Part shown: positions 1 through 5,600 of the stretch, piece after piece | Layout of the letters: each line of letters starts with the position of its first letter | Position numbering within the stretch: the first letter of the stretch is position 1 | NCBI GenBank assembly: GCA_947307505.1 | Contig: CAMZJG010000044.1 | Span: 1-7,254 of the forward strand | Reading direction: 5' to 3' | Length of the DNA: 7,254 bases | DNA from: an uncultured Clostridia bacterium | Lineage (GTDB): Bacteria; Bacillota_A; Clostridia; Oscillospirales; Oscillospiraceae | Program-made: the position numbers and the translations under genes | The notes under the pieces: model-generated | What the model was told of the DNA's origin: nothing | Seen by the model: the letters and a program-made list of their open reading frames with translations, nothing else | Database searches by the model: none

Positions 1-696
1 TTACGCCTGAGCCTTGGCGGCGTTGATCTTCACGCCGGGGCCCATGGTGCTGGCCGCGACGCAGCTGCGGATATACTGGCCCTTGGCGGCGGCGGGCTTT
101 GCCTTGATGACCGCGCTGATGAGGGCGTTGTAGTTCTCCACCAGCTTGTCGGCGCCGAAGGAGACCTTGCCGATGGGGCAGTGGATGATGTTGGTCTTGT
201 CCAGACGGTACTCCACCTTACCGGCCTTGATCTCGCTGACGGCCTTGCCCACGTCGGGGCTGACGGTGCCGGACTTGGGGCTGGGCATCAGGCCCTTGGG
301 ACCCAGGACACGGCCCAGACGGCCCACCACGCCCATCATGTCGGGAGTGGCGACGACCACGTCGTAATCGAACCAGTTCTCGCTCTGGATCTTCTGGACC
401 AGCTCCTGGCCGCCCACAAAGTCCGCGCCTGCGGCCTTGGCTTCCTCTTCCCGCTCGGGCTTGCAGAAGACCAGAACGCGCTTGGTCTTGCCAGTGCCGT
501 GGGGCAGGACGATGGCGCCGCGGACCTGCTGGTCCGCATGACGGGAGTCGACGCCCAGCTTGATATGGAGCTCGACGGTCTCGTCGAACTTCGCCTTGGA
601 AGCCTTGATGACGAGATCCATGGCATCCTGGGGATCATACTGAACGGCACGGTCGATGAGCTTGGCGCTCTCCTGATAATTCTTTCCTCTGAACAT
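1..696 (-). CDS. rplA: 50S ribosomal protein L1
   Basis: This encodes ribosomal protein L1, which binds 23S rRNA at the L1 stalk and helps release deacylated tRNA from the E site. In many bacteria it also represses translation of its own rplK-rplA mRNA. The 231-residue protein is full family length and complete, its TAA stop being the first three bases of the window. Hallmarks are [15 protein letters not shown] near residue 40, [12 protein letters not shown] near 60, the core [20 protein letters not shown] near 125-145 and the C-terminal MGPGVKIN. The ATG lies 4 bases after the rplK stop. Its ribosome binding site (AAGGAGGA) is embedded in the last rplK codons, so the two genes are probably translationally coupled. 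It is the last visible gene of the rpmG-secE-nusG-rplK-rplA series; rplJ and rplL commonly follow, but that lies outside the window. Confidence 0.98.
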   Translation of the reverse strand: MFRGKNYQESAKLIDRAVQYDPQDAMDLVIKASKAKFDETVELHIKLGVDSRHADQQVRGAIVLPHGTGKTKRVLVFCKPEREEEAKAAGADFVGGQELVQKIQSENWFDYDVVVATPDMMGVVGRLGRVLGPKGLMPSPKSGTVSPDVGKAVSEIKAGKVEYRLDKTNIIHCPIGKVSFGADKLVENYNALISAVIKAKPAAAKGQYIRSCVAASTMGPGVKINAAKAQA

Positions 697-700
697 GCTC

Positions 701-1129
701 TCAGTCCTCCTTCACCACGATGCCCATGCTGCGGGCGGTGCCCTTGATCATCCGGTACGCGCCTTCGATATCGGCGGCGTTCAGGTCGGGCATCTTCTGC
801 TCGGCGATCTTCCGGCAGTCCTCAGCGGAGATGGTGGCCACCTTGTCCCGCTGGGGGACGCCGGAGGCCTTTTCGATGCCGGCGGCCTTCTTCAGAAGGA
901 CGGCGGCGGGGGGAGTCTTGCAGATGAAGGTGAAGCTGCGGTCGGAATAAACGGTGATGACAACGGGGATGGTCAGGCCCATATCGGCCTTGGTCCGCTC
1001 GTTGAACTCCTTGGTAAAGGCGGCGATGTTCACGCCATGCTGACCCAGGGCCGGGCCAACAGGGGGCGCAGGGGTCGCCTTGCCGGCAGGGATCTGCAGT
1101 TTGACGATTCCGGTTACTTTCTGTGCCAC
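701..1129 (-). CDS. rplK: 50S ribosomal protein L11
   Basis: This is ribosomal protein L11, which binds the GTPase-associated centre of 23S rRNA, takes part in factor-dependent GTP hydrolysis and is needed for RelA-type stringent sensing. The protein is 142 residues, the normal length. It begins with the standard [17 protein letters not shown], followed by the proline-rich [16 protein letters not shown] linker segment and the C-terminal RNA-binding domain with [21 protein letters not shown] place the start at a GTG codon (complement of 1127-1129). GGAGG lies 9 bases upstream (1139-1143) and the conserved family N-terminus begins exactly there. An in-frame ATG 12 codons further upstream would add residues not seen in the family and would put the ribosome binding site inside the gene. 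A 122-base gap with several hairpins separates it from nusG; rplA follows after 4 bases. Confidence 0.97.
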   Translation of the reverse strand: MAQKVTGIVKLQIPAGKATPAPPVGPALGQHGVNIAAFTKEFNERTKADMGLTIPVVITVYSDRSFTFICKTPPAAVLLKKAAGIEKASGVPQRDKVATISAEDCRKIAEQKMPDLNAADIEGAYRMIKGTARSMGIVVKED

Positions 1130-1251
1130 TGTACGTTTCCTCCAAATATATTGTGGTGTGTGCACCGGCTATGCGCCGGTATGCGCTGGCGGAAGGGATC
1201 TCCTTCCTCCCACGTGCTTGTCTCCCGGGCCGGGAGACGGATATGCTGCCC
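1130..1251 (-). promoter_or_regulatory. Candidate structured leader of rplK-rplA (possible L1-binding site)
   Basis: The gap between nusG and rplK is much longer than the other gaps in this operon and holds three short hairpins. Read on the minus strand they are an 8-bp perfect stem GTCTCCCG/CGGGAGAC (1220-1238), a 6-bp stem GGAAGG/CCTTCC (1191-1207) and a 6-bp stem ACCGGC/GCCGGT with loop GCATA (1164-1180). None is followed by a T tract, so they are not ordinary terminators, and I see no convincing promoter. L1 is known to repress rplK-rplA translation through an mRNA structure upstream of rplK in several bacteria. The location fits, but I have not matched the consensus L1 motif, so this is inference. 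Confidence 0.35.
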
Positions 1252-1776
1252 TCAGTGTTCGATGGCTTCCACCTGATCCAGCTCCAGCTCCACCGGGGTC
1301 TCCCGACCGAACATGGAGACGGTCACCCGTACCCGGTTCCGGGCAGGATCCAGCTCGTCCACCGTGCCGATGAAGCCCTCGAGAGGCCCATCCAGCACCT
1401 TAACGCTGTCCCCAAGCTGGAAGCCCAGGTTCAGCTCCCGCTTCTCCACCCCCAGGGCGAGGATCTCATCCTCGGTCAAAGGGATGGCCTTTCCGGCGCT
1501 GCCCACGAACCCGGTGACCCCGCGCACGTTGCGCACGAGATGCCAGCTTTCGTCCGTGAGGATCATTTTTACGAGAACGTAACCGGGGAAAAGCTTCTTT
1601 TCCTTGGTGACGGTCTTCCCGTCCTCGATCTCCGTGACGGTCTCCAGAGGGATGTTGACCTCCAGGATCAGGTCCTCCATGTGCCGGTTTTCCCGAGCCT
1701 TCATGATGGACGCGGAGACGGTGTTCTCATAGCCGGAATAGGTATGCAGGACATACCATTGTGCAAGCTCAGCCAT
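1252..1776 (-). CDS. nusG: Transcription termination/antitermination factor NusG
   Basis: NusG binds the RNA polymerase clamp through its N-terminal domain and modulates pausing, elongation, Rho-dependent termination and coupling with the ribosome. The 174-residue product matches the usual length. The NGN domain spans about residues 5-110, with WYVLHTYSGYE at the N-terminus, the LFPGYVLVKM strand near 62-71 and VRNVRGVTGFVG at 81-92. The KOW domain lies near 118-150 (GDSVKVLDGPLEGFIGTVDELD in sense, containing the KOW glycine). The ATG start is 10 bases after the secE stop; the only ribosome binding site is a modest GAGGG overlapping that stop, which suggests coupled translation. The secE-nusG pair is near-universal in bacteria. 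No unusual insertion is seen. Confidence 0.97.
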   Translation of the reverse strand: MAELAQWYVLHTYSGYENTVSASIMKARENRHMEDLILEVNIPLETVTEIEDGKTVTKEKKLFPGYVLVKMILTDESWHLVRNVRGVTGFVGSAGKAIPLTEDEILALGVEKRELNLGFQLGDSVKVLDGPLEGFIGTVDELDPARNRVRVTVSMFGRETPVELELDQVEAIEH

Positions 1777-1786
1777 TCCGGTACCC

Positions 1787-2050
1787 TCAGCCGCCGATGG
1801 AGATCAGCGTCTGCACCACCAGCATAGCCACCTGGTCAAAAGCCCAGAGCACGATGCCGGAGACGACCATCACGGTGACGGCCACGACGGTGTTCTTCAT
1901 GACCTGCTTCCGGGTGGGCCAGACGACCTTCTTGAGCTCGCTCTTCATTTCGCGGAACCAGCGGTTCAGGCCGGCCCACGCCCGCTGGAACCAGTTCTGC
2001 TTTTTCTTGCCGGACTTGGTCTCAGCGGTCTTTTCCATTTTCTCAGCCAA
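1787..2050 (-). CDS. secE: Preprotein translocase subunit SecE
   Basis: SecE is the small membrane subunit that clamps SecY in the SecYEG protein-export channel. The 87-residue product has a charged, lysine-rich N-terminal tail (1-20), an amphipathic helix (about 21-43) ending in the hallmark WPTR (44-47), and one transmembrane segment (about 53-80). This is the short one-helix form typical of Firmicutes. I take the TTG at the complement of 2048-2050 as start because GGAGG lies 7 bases upstream; an ATG four codons downstream is the alternative but is badly spaced. It sits between rpmG (18-base gap) and nusG (10-base gap), the classical order. Confidence 0.95.
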   Translation of the reverse strand: MAEKMEKTAETKSGKKKQNWFQRAWAGLNRWFREMKSELKKVVWPTRKQVMKNTVVAVTVMVVSGIVLWAFDQVAMLVVQTLISIGG

Positions 2051-2068
2051 TGTTCTTCCTCCCGTCCC

Positions 2069-2233
2069 TTACTTCGTTTCCGTGTGGACGGTGTGCTTGC
2101 GGCAGAAACGGCAGTACTTGTTCATCTCAAGCCGCTCGGTGGTGTTCTTTTTGTTCTTCACCGTGTTGTAGTTTCTCTGCTTGCACTCGTTGCAACGGAG
2201 CGTGACCCTTACGCGGGACCCGTTCTTCGCCAT
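2069..2233 (-). CDS. rpmG: 50S ribosomal protein L33, zinc-binding (C+) form
   Basis: This 54-residue protein is ribosomal protein L33, a small subunit near the E site of the 50S particle. It starts [14 protein letters not shown] and contains [13 protein letters not shown] and [10 protein letters not shown], all standard for the family. Four cysteines form two CXXC pairs (C14/C17 and C41/C44), so it is the zinc-binding form; many bacteria also keep a cysteine-free copy induced under zinc starvation, not seen here. The ATG has a perfect AAGGAGGTG ribosome binding site about 9 bases upstream. It is the first gene of the rpmG-secE-nusG-rplK-rplA unit, transcribed from the promoter at 2367-2339 with a leader of about 100 bases. 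Confidence 0.96.
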   Translation of the reverse strand: MAKNGSRVRVTLRCNECKQRNYNTVKNKKNTTERLEMNKYCRFCRKHTVHTETK

Positions 2234-2260
2234 GGTTTCGGCACCTCCTTATCGAATTTG

Positions 2261-2275
2261 GCCCGAAGGCCGGGC
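2261..2275 (-). other. Small hairpin in the rpmG leader
   Basis: On the minus strand GCCCG, loop GCCTT and CGGGC form a 5-bp hairpin about ten bases upstream of the rpmG ribosome binding site. It could affect translation initiation, but no known ribosomal-protein leader is recognised and the stem may be chance in GC-rich DNA. Confidence 0.25.
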
Positions 2276-2338
2276 TGCCTCCCTGATCTTTGCCGGCTGG
2301 GCGCACGAAAATAAACCCATCCGGGGACAGGTAAAGGC

Positions 2339-2367
2339 ACTATACCACAGCTTTCCGGCATAGTCAA
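2339..2367 (-). promoter_or_regulatory. Sigma-A promoter of the rpmG-secE-nusG-rplK-rplA operon
   Basis: On the minus strand a -35 box TTGACT (2367-2362) is separated by exactly 17 bases from a -10 box TATAGT (2344-2339). Each box differs from consensus at one base. Transcription should begin near 2332, leaving about 100 bases of leader before rpmG. It lies just downstream of the terminator of the preceding operon, so the ribosomal-protein genes form their own unit. Confidence 0.85.
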
Positions 2368-2380
2368 GCGCATTTTCCGG

Positions 2381-2421
2381 AAAAAAGAGAAAACAGCCGG
2401 GCCCAGACGAGCTCGGCTGTT
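2381..2421 (-). terminator. Intrinsic terminator of the panT-like/coaX/DUF975 operon
   Basis: On the minus strand, 20 bases after the stop of the membrane-protein gene, AACAGCCG (2421-2414) pairs perfectly with CGGCTGTT (2399-2392). Two further inner G-C pairs can form across an A-C mismatch. The stem is followed by TTCTCTTTTTT ending at 2381. This is a typical Rho-independent terminator separating the operon from the rpmG promoter. Confidence 0.85.
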
Positions 2422-2440
2422 CTTCATGAAGGCGGATAAA

Positions 2441-3298
2441 TTATTCTTCCGTCGGATCCTTCGGCTCCTGGGGAGCTTCCTCCGTCGGCTGAGGGATCTG
2501 CTGGGCAAGGGCGCTGCCGCAGTTGGGGCAGAAACGGGAGTCCGCTTTGACGGGGCTGCCGCAGCTGGGGCAGTAGACCATGGGGGAGGCGGAACCGGCG
2601 CCGGAACCCACATTATACTTGGGAGTTTCCTGCGCCTGGCGCTCGGCCGCCATGCGGCCGGTGGTGATCTCCTCATAGAATGCCGCGTGAAGCAGGCCGT
2701 AGAGCAGAGGCAGGAAGGCGATGCAGCACAGGATATAGATGAAGGTCACCAGCCGGAAGAGGATGCCGATCACCGGGATCGCGCTCAGGCCGATCAGGAT
2801 CAGGAACACCACCGCGACCAGGACCGCAGTAAGGATGTCCGCCCCGAACATAAGGCCTTTCCAGCCTTTCGTCTCTTCCCGGGAGACCTTCCGGGCTTCC
2901 AGCGGCGCGACCTCGGTCCGCTCCATGAGGATGTAGGGCACAAAGGCGTATTCATAAGACCGGATGATGGCAAAGATGAAGCCCACGATGGGGATCAGGC
3001 CCCACAGGAGCTTGAACAGCTCCGCCCAGGCCGAGCCCGCCAGCTTTTTGCCGAAATCCTGGCGAAAACCGTCGAACAGGTTCTCCACCCGGATGTCCTC
3101 CCCCCGGTAGCCCCGGAGATAGACCCGGTTGATGCCCAGGCCCATGAGCAGAGCAATGGCGACGGCGATCAGAGGCACCGCGCCGGACAAGACGCTGCCC
3201 AGACTTGTGAGAAAGAGGCCCAGCAGGGTGATGCCCCAAAGCCGGAACGGCTTTTTCACCAGGACGCTGAATACGCGGCCGTAGATGGTTTTGATCAT
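2441..3298 (-). CDS. DUF975-like integral membrane protein with C-terminal zinc ribbon
   Basis: Function unknown. The 285-residue protein has hydrophobic segments at about residues 20-57, 95-123 and 150-205, probably five or six transmembrane helices. The pattern resembles the DUF975 family: GINRVYLRGYRGE, then VENLFDGF (71-78), a liPi-type helix followed by SYEYAFVPYIL (114-124), a leA...S...TKGWK stretch and a final FYEEIT. The C-terminal tail carries a double-zinc-knuckle ribbon, CPSC (243-246) and CPNC (257-260), then a proline/glutamate-rich end. Zinc ribbons of this kind are common on Firmicute membrane proteins of unknown role. The start codon overlaps the coaX stop (ATGA), so translation is probably coupled to coaX. 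That suggests co-expression with pantothenate genes but does not prove a shared function. Terminator follows 20 bases after the stop. Confidence 0.82.
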   Translation of the reverse strand: MIKTIYGRVFSVLVKKPFRLWGITLLGLFLTSLGSVLSGAVPLIAVAIALLMGLGINRVYLRGYRGEDIRVENLFDGFRQDFGKKLAGSAWAELFKLLWGLIPIVGFIFAIIRSYEYAFVPYILMERTEVAPLEARKVSREETKGWKGLMFGADILTAVLVAVVFLILIGLSAIPVIGILFRLVTFIYILCCIAFLPLLYGLLHAAFYEEITTGRMAAERQAQETPKYNVGSGAGSASPMVYCPSCGSPVKADSRFCPNCGSALAQQIPQPTEEAPQEPKDPTEE

Positions 3299-4098
3299 GA
3301 TTCTTTACCGCCCTTTCTTTGTTTTCTTTCCTTCGGTCTGTTTTTCTCATAGAGGATCCGCAGGCCTTCCAGAAGCAGATTATCGTCGTGTATCACCTTG
3401 TGACGGCAATGGGGGATGATCTTGGAGCTCAGCCCGCCGGTGGATACCACGGTGCAGGTGTCCCCCAGTTCCTCCTCGATCCGGTCGATGAGGCCGTCCA
3501 CCATGGCGGCGTTGCCGTAGATGAGGCCGCTCTGCATGCTGTCCACGCTGTTGGTGCCGATGACCTGCTTCGGTTCGTCGAAGGAGATCCGGGGCAGCTG
3601 CGCCGTGCGGGCGGTGAGGGCGTCGAAGGAGACCATCACGCCGGGATAGATGATGACTCCCCGGAAAAAGCCCTCCCGGTCGATCACCGAAAAGGTGGTA
3701 GCCGTGCCCAGATCCATGATGATCTGGGGCTTGGGGTACTTGTCCAGGGTGGCCACCGCTGCTACCACCAGGTCCGCGCCCAGCTCCTTGGGATCGCCCA
3801 CCGCGATGTTCAGCCCGGTCTTCATGCCGGGTCCCACCACCATGGCTTCTTTCCCCGTCAGGATCAGCATCACGTTCTTCATGATGCTGATGAGGGGCGG
3901 CACGACGGAGGAGATGATGGAGCCCTCCACCTTTTTCATATCCACCTGGTGGATCTCCAGCAGTTCTTTGATCAGGACGGTATATTCCGCCTCGGTCTTA
4001 TCCAGGCTGGTGGAGATGCGGGAGAGGAACAGGGTCTTCTCCCCATCCAATCCCCCCAGGACGATGTTGGTATTGCCGATATCAAACGCAAGGATCAC
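3295..4098 (-). CDS. coaX: Type III pantothenate kinase (CoaX)
   Basis: This enzyme phosphorylates pantothenate with ATP, the first committed step of coenzyme A synthesis. Type III kinases belong to the ASKHA fold, need a monovalent cation such as K+ and are not feedback inhibited by CoA. The 267-residue product shows the ATP-binding DIGNTN (6-11), SSVVPPL (63-69), the GxD motif GADL (107-110), DLGTATTF (129-136) with the phosphate-binding loop, the GTNSVDSMQSG stretch (181-191) and STGGLS (219-224). The position usually held by Arg in the GxDR motif is Leu here. The start is GTG with GAGGAGG 8 bases upstream. It lies 13 bases after the ECF S-component gene and overlaps the membrane-protein gene by 4 bases, so uptake and phosphorylation of pantothenate are probably co-expressed. 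A basic tail (KNRPKERKQRKGGK) ends the protein. Confidence 0.95.
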   Translation of the reverse strand: MILAFDIGNTNIVLGGLDGEKTLFLSRISTSLDKTEAEYTVLIKELLEIHQVDMKKVEGSIISSVVPPLISIMKNVMLILTGKEAMVVGPGMKTGLNIAVGDPKELGADLVVAAVATLDKYPKPQIIMDLGTATTFSVIDREGFFRGVIIYPGVMVSFDALTARTAQLPRISFDEPKQVIGTNSVDSMQSGLIYGNAAMVDGLIDRIEEELGDTCTVVSTGGLSSKIIPHCRHKVIHDDNLLLEGLRILYEKNRPKERKQRKGGKES

Positions 4099-4111
4099 AG
4101 CCGCATCCTCC

Positions 4112-4690
4112 TCAATGCTGGTTTTTTCTGCCCAGATCGATGAGTCGGATGATCACCGGGCTCAGGACGATGTTGAACAGCAGCTCAAACAGGAAATTGC
4201 CGCCGATCATGGTGAGGAGAACGATCCGTACCCCGTGTCCGGGATCGTTGAAGGCTTCCTCGATCAGCGGGATGAAGAACAGCAAGCTGCCCAGGAAAAA
4301 TATGCCGGAATTCACCACCGGGCACACGATGGCCGCTGCCACCACTGCGACCAGGCGGCTGCGTTTTTCCAGCATGCGATACACCAGGCCGGCCAGGAAA
4401 CCGGCAGCGGCGCCCTTCAGCAGGCAGACAAATACGGTGGCGCCGGGGTTATAATTCATAAAGAATGCGGTGTCTGGCTGGAGAAGCACCACGATGCCGA
4501 ACACGACGCCCAGCCAGGCTCCCGCGGCAGCGCCGTACAGGGCGGCGCCCACCACAATGGGCACCAACACCAGGGAGATGGAGAAGGTTCCGAATCGGAT
4601 GAAGGAGCCCAGGAGCTGGAGCACCACCACGATGGCCGTGAGCAGGGCAAGCCCGGTGAGCTTGCGGGTGTTGAAGCGTTTACCATTCAT
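4112..4690 (-). CDS. ECF transporter S component, probably for pantothenate
   Basis: This is the substrate-binding membrane subunit of an energy-coupling-factor vitamin importer; the shared EcfA/EcfA'/EcfT module must be encoded elsewhere. The 192-residue protein is almost entirely hydrophobic with about six helices. It carries the S-component signature FGTFSISLVLVPIVVGAALYG in the sense of family members (residues 33-53, including the ISLVLVPI core), then AGAWLGVVFG, a middle segment NPGATVF and a KGAAAGFLAGLVY stretch. I choose ATG at 4688-4690, since AAGGAGG lies 8 bases upstream; an in-frame TTG two codons earlier is only 2 bases from that site. It precedes coaX by 13 bases under a shared promoter. 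This context makes pantothenate the likeliest substrate (PanT type), but the substrate is inferred, not read from residues. Confidence 0.88.
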   Translation of the reverse strand: MNGKRFNTRKLTGLALLTAIVVVLQLLGSFIRFGTFSISLVLVPIVVGAALYGAAAGAWLGVVFGIVVLLQPDTAFFMNYNPGATVFVCLLKGAAAGFLAGLVYRMLEKRSRLVAVVAAAIVCPVVNSGIFFLGSLLFFIPLIEEAFNDPGHGVRIVLLTMIGGNFLFELLFNIVLSPVIIRLIDLGRKNQH

Positions 4691-4749
4691 ATTCAATTCC
4701 TCCTTGCTGTCGCCCCGCTCCAGGCGGGTGCGGCGCAGATTGCGCTCCC

Positions 4750-4778
4750 ATTATATGCATGGACGCGGAAAATGTAAA
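4750..4778 (-). promoter_or_regulatory. Sigma-A promoter of the ECF S component-coaX operon
   Basis: On the minus strand a -35 box TTTACA (4778-4773, one mismatch) and a perfect -10 TATAAT (4755-4750) are separated by 17 bases. The transcript should start near 4743 and have a leader of about 50 bases. The promoter diverges from the tRNA promoter at 4867-4895. Confidence 0.85.
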
Positions 4779-4799
4779 GAGGTTCCGGATCCTGCGGCG

Positions 4800-4816
4800 G
4801 TTCCGGGTCCCGGAAC
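4800..4816. repeat. 7-bp inverted repeat upstream of the coaX-operon promoter
   Basis: GTTCCGG and CCGGAAC flank a 3-base centre, 22-38 bases upstream of the -35 box of the minus-strand promoter. The left arm core GGTTCCGG occurs a second time at 4781-4788. Position and symmetry would suit a regulator-binding site, but no known operator is recognised. Confidence 0.3.
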
Positions 4817-4866
4817 GGCTTTGAAACGTCGTCTTCCATGACTGAAAACTTTTTCTTTTTCGGATA

Positions 4867-4895
4867 TTGACAAACCCATTCATCTTTGTTATGAT
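4867..4895 (+). promoter_or_regulatory. Sigma-A promoter of the tRNA-Thr/tRNA-Tyr unit
   Basis: A perfect -35 box TTGACA (4867-4872) and a -10 box TATGAT (4890-4895, one mismatch) are separated by 17 bases. Transcription should begin near 4902, about 25 bases before tRNA-Thr. This strength is typical of stable-RNA genes. No further promoter is evident before tRNA-Tyr, so both tRNAs are probably cut from one precursor. Confidence 0.88.
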
Positions 4896-4926
4896 TCCCC
4901 TTGCTGGTATTGACGCGGCGCCTCAT

Positions 4927-5002
4927 GCTGGTGTAGCTCAGTCGGTAGAGCAGCTGATTTGTAATCAGCAGGTCGGGGGTTCAAGTCCGTCCACCAGCTC
5001 CA
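4927..5002 (+). tRNA. tRNA-Thr (anticodon TGT)
   Basis: The 76-base gene folds as a full cloverleaf. The acceptor GCTGGTG (4927-4933) pairs perfectly with CACCAGC (4992-4998), and the D stem GCTC pairs with GAGC. The anticodon stem GCTGA/TCAGC encloses loop TTTGTAA with TGT at 34-36, and the T loop is TTCAAGT. Discriminator T and CCA are encoded. It reads ACN threonine codons, mainly ACA. The T stem GGGGG/CCGTC contains one G-G opposition (51-63) and one G-T pair, a little weaker than usual. Confidence 0.96.
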
Positions 5003-5251
5003 TCGTCGGTGCGGATTGCGCATATTCGTTTCCGCGCAAGCGCGAAAACTCATTCGCTTCATCGCACCTCCTCCTCGCGCCGCGGCCGCTTCGCCGGGTC
5101 GCGCCGCGAAAACGGGGGATTATAGGCGATTCGTCACAACTTAATATCAAATCGAAGCGTCAGCTTCGATTTGAAGAGGAGCCGCAGCGAAGGGAGCGAG
5201 CTTTCGGCCTTGGCCGGAAGCGAGACGATCCGGAGCTTGCGGCGACGACAC
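5003..5251 (+). other. Structured spacer between the two tRNA genes, no coding gene seen
   Basis: The spacer is transcribed with the tRNAs on the present reading. It is rich in inverted repeats: CGCG-CAAG-CGCG (5033-5044) or alternatively GCGAA/TTCGC (5042-5057); an 11-bp perfect stem CAAATCGAAGC-GTCA-GCTTCGATTTG (5148-5173); and a 9-bp stem with one G-T pair (5201-5220, centre CGGCCTTGGCCG). TCGTCG just after the tRNA-Thr CCA (5003-5008) can pair with CGACGA (5243-5248) just before tRNA-Tyr, which would close the whole spacer as one domain. TCGCGCCGCG is directly repeated at 5075-5084 and 5099-5108. No hairpin has a T tract. It may be an intergenic repeat family, a processing scaffold or an unrecognised RNA. 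Confidence 0.45.
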
Positions 5252-5336
5252 GGGGGTGTTCCCGAGTGGCCAAAGGGGACAGACTGTAAATCTGCTGGCT
5301 ATGCCTACGGTGGTTCGAATCCACCCGCCCCCACCA
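5252..5336 (+). tRNA. tRNA-Tyr (anticodon GTA)
   Basis: The 85-base class II tRNA has acceptor GGGGGTG (5252-5258) pairing with CGCCCCC (5326-5332) with one T-G pair. It has D arm CCCGAGTGGCCAAAGGGG, anticodon loop CTGTAAA with GTA at 34-36, and a long variable arm with stem GGC/GCC. The T stem GGTGG/CCACC encloses TTCGAAT. Discriminator A and CCA are encoded. It reads tyrosine codons TAC and TAT. The top anticodon-stem pair is A-C (5279/5295) rather than the usual Watson-Crick pair. Confidence 0.96.
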
Positions 5337-5340
5337 AAAC

Positions 5341-5372
5341 AGCCTTGATTTCTTCGAAATCAGGGCTTTTTT
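5341..5372 (+). terminator. Intrinsic terminator of the tRNA unit
   Basis: AGCCTTGATTTC (5341-5352) pairs over 12 positions, one of them T-G, with GAAATCAGGGCT (5356-5367) around a TTC loop. It runs directly into TTTTTT (5367-5372). It starts 4 bases after the CCA end of tRNA-Tyr. Confidence 0.93.
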
Positions 5373-5600
5373 GTAACTTTTCGGGGCATTTTGTTTTCCA
5401 GGGAATGGATGAAGGAAACGGGGAAAATCAGCGTCAAAGCGAATATACATGCCTGCGGGTTTCGGCTTGGTTGTGCTGCGTTCTGATCTCCGAAAACTGC
5501 TTTGACCCACTTCTGACCCACACCAGAAAAAACTGAGAATAAAAGCAGCGAAATCATACGTTGCCAACTTCCGCTGTCAACGAACACGAGGTGACTACAA
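5373..5600. other. Gene-free stretch between the tRNA terminator and the hydrolase gene
   Basis: I find no convincing gene or consensus promoter here. It contains a direct repeat TGACCCAC (5503-5510 and 5514-5521, 3 bases apart) and an A-rich run after it. The open minus-strand frame reading VGQKWVKAVFGDQ across the repeat has no start or family I can support. The promoter of the following hydrolase gene must lie here or be weak. Confidence 0.4.

Noticed and set aside
1130..1165. Longer rplK start at an ATG 12 codons upstream
   Set aside because: The ribosome binding site GGAGG lies between it and the GTG, and the family N-terminus begins at the GTG.
181..1827. Plus-strand open frames opposite rplA, rplK and nusG
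   Set aside because: Shadows of unmistakable ribosomal-protein and nusG genes on the other strand.
2426..4777. Long plus-strand open frames opposite the membrane protein, coaX and the S component
   Set aside because: Low-complexity His/Gly/Asp/Gln-rich products typical of antisense frames in GC-rich genes; the minus-strand genes have family motifs, promoters and a terminator.
4693..4926. Minus-strand frame MEDDVSKPFRDPEPP upstream of the S-component gene
   Set aside because: It covers the operon promoter with consensus -35 and -10 boxes and lacks a ribosome binding site and family similarity.
5148..5173. The 11-bp hairpin in the tRNA spacer as a transcription terminator
   Set aside because: No T tract follows on the plus strand, and the true terminator with six Ts is after tRNA-Tyr.
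4867..5536. Plus-strand open frames reading GVAQSVEQLICNQQVGG and GVPEWPKGTDCKSAG
   Set aside because: These are translations of the tRNA-Thr and tRNA-Tyr genes, well-known spurious proteins; the tRNA folds explain the sequence.
4965..5567. Minus-strand open frames ending VDGLEPPTC or containing GRVDSNHRRHSQQ
   Set aside because: Antisense translations of the same two tRNAs and the structured spacer; no ribosome binding site or family domain.
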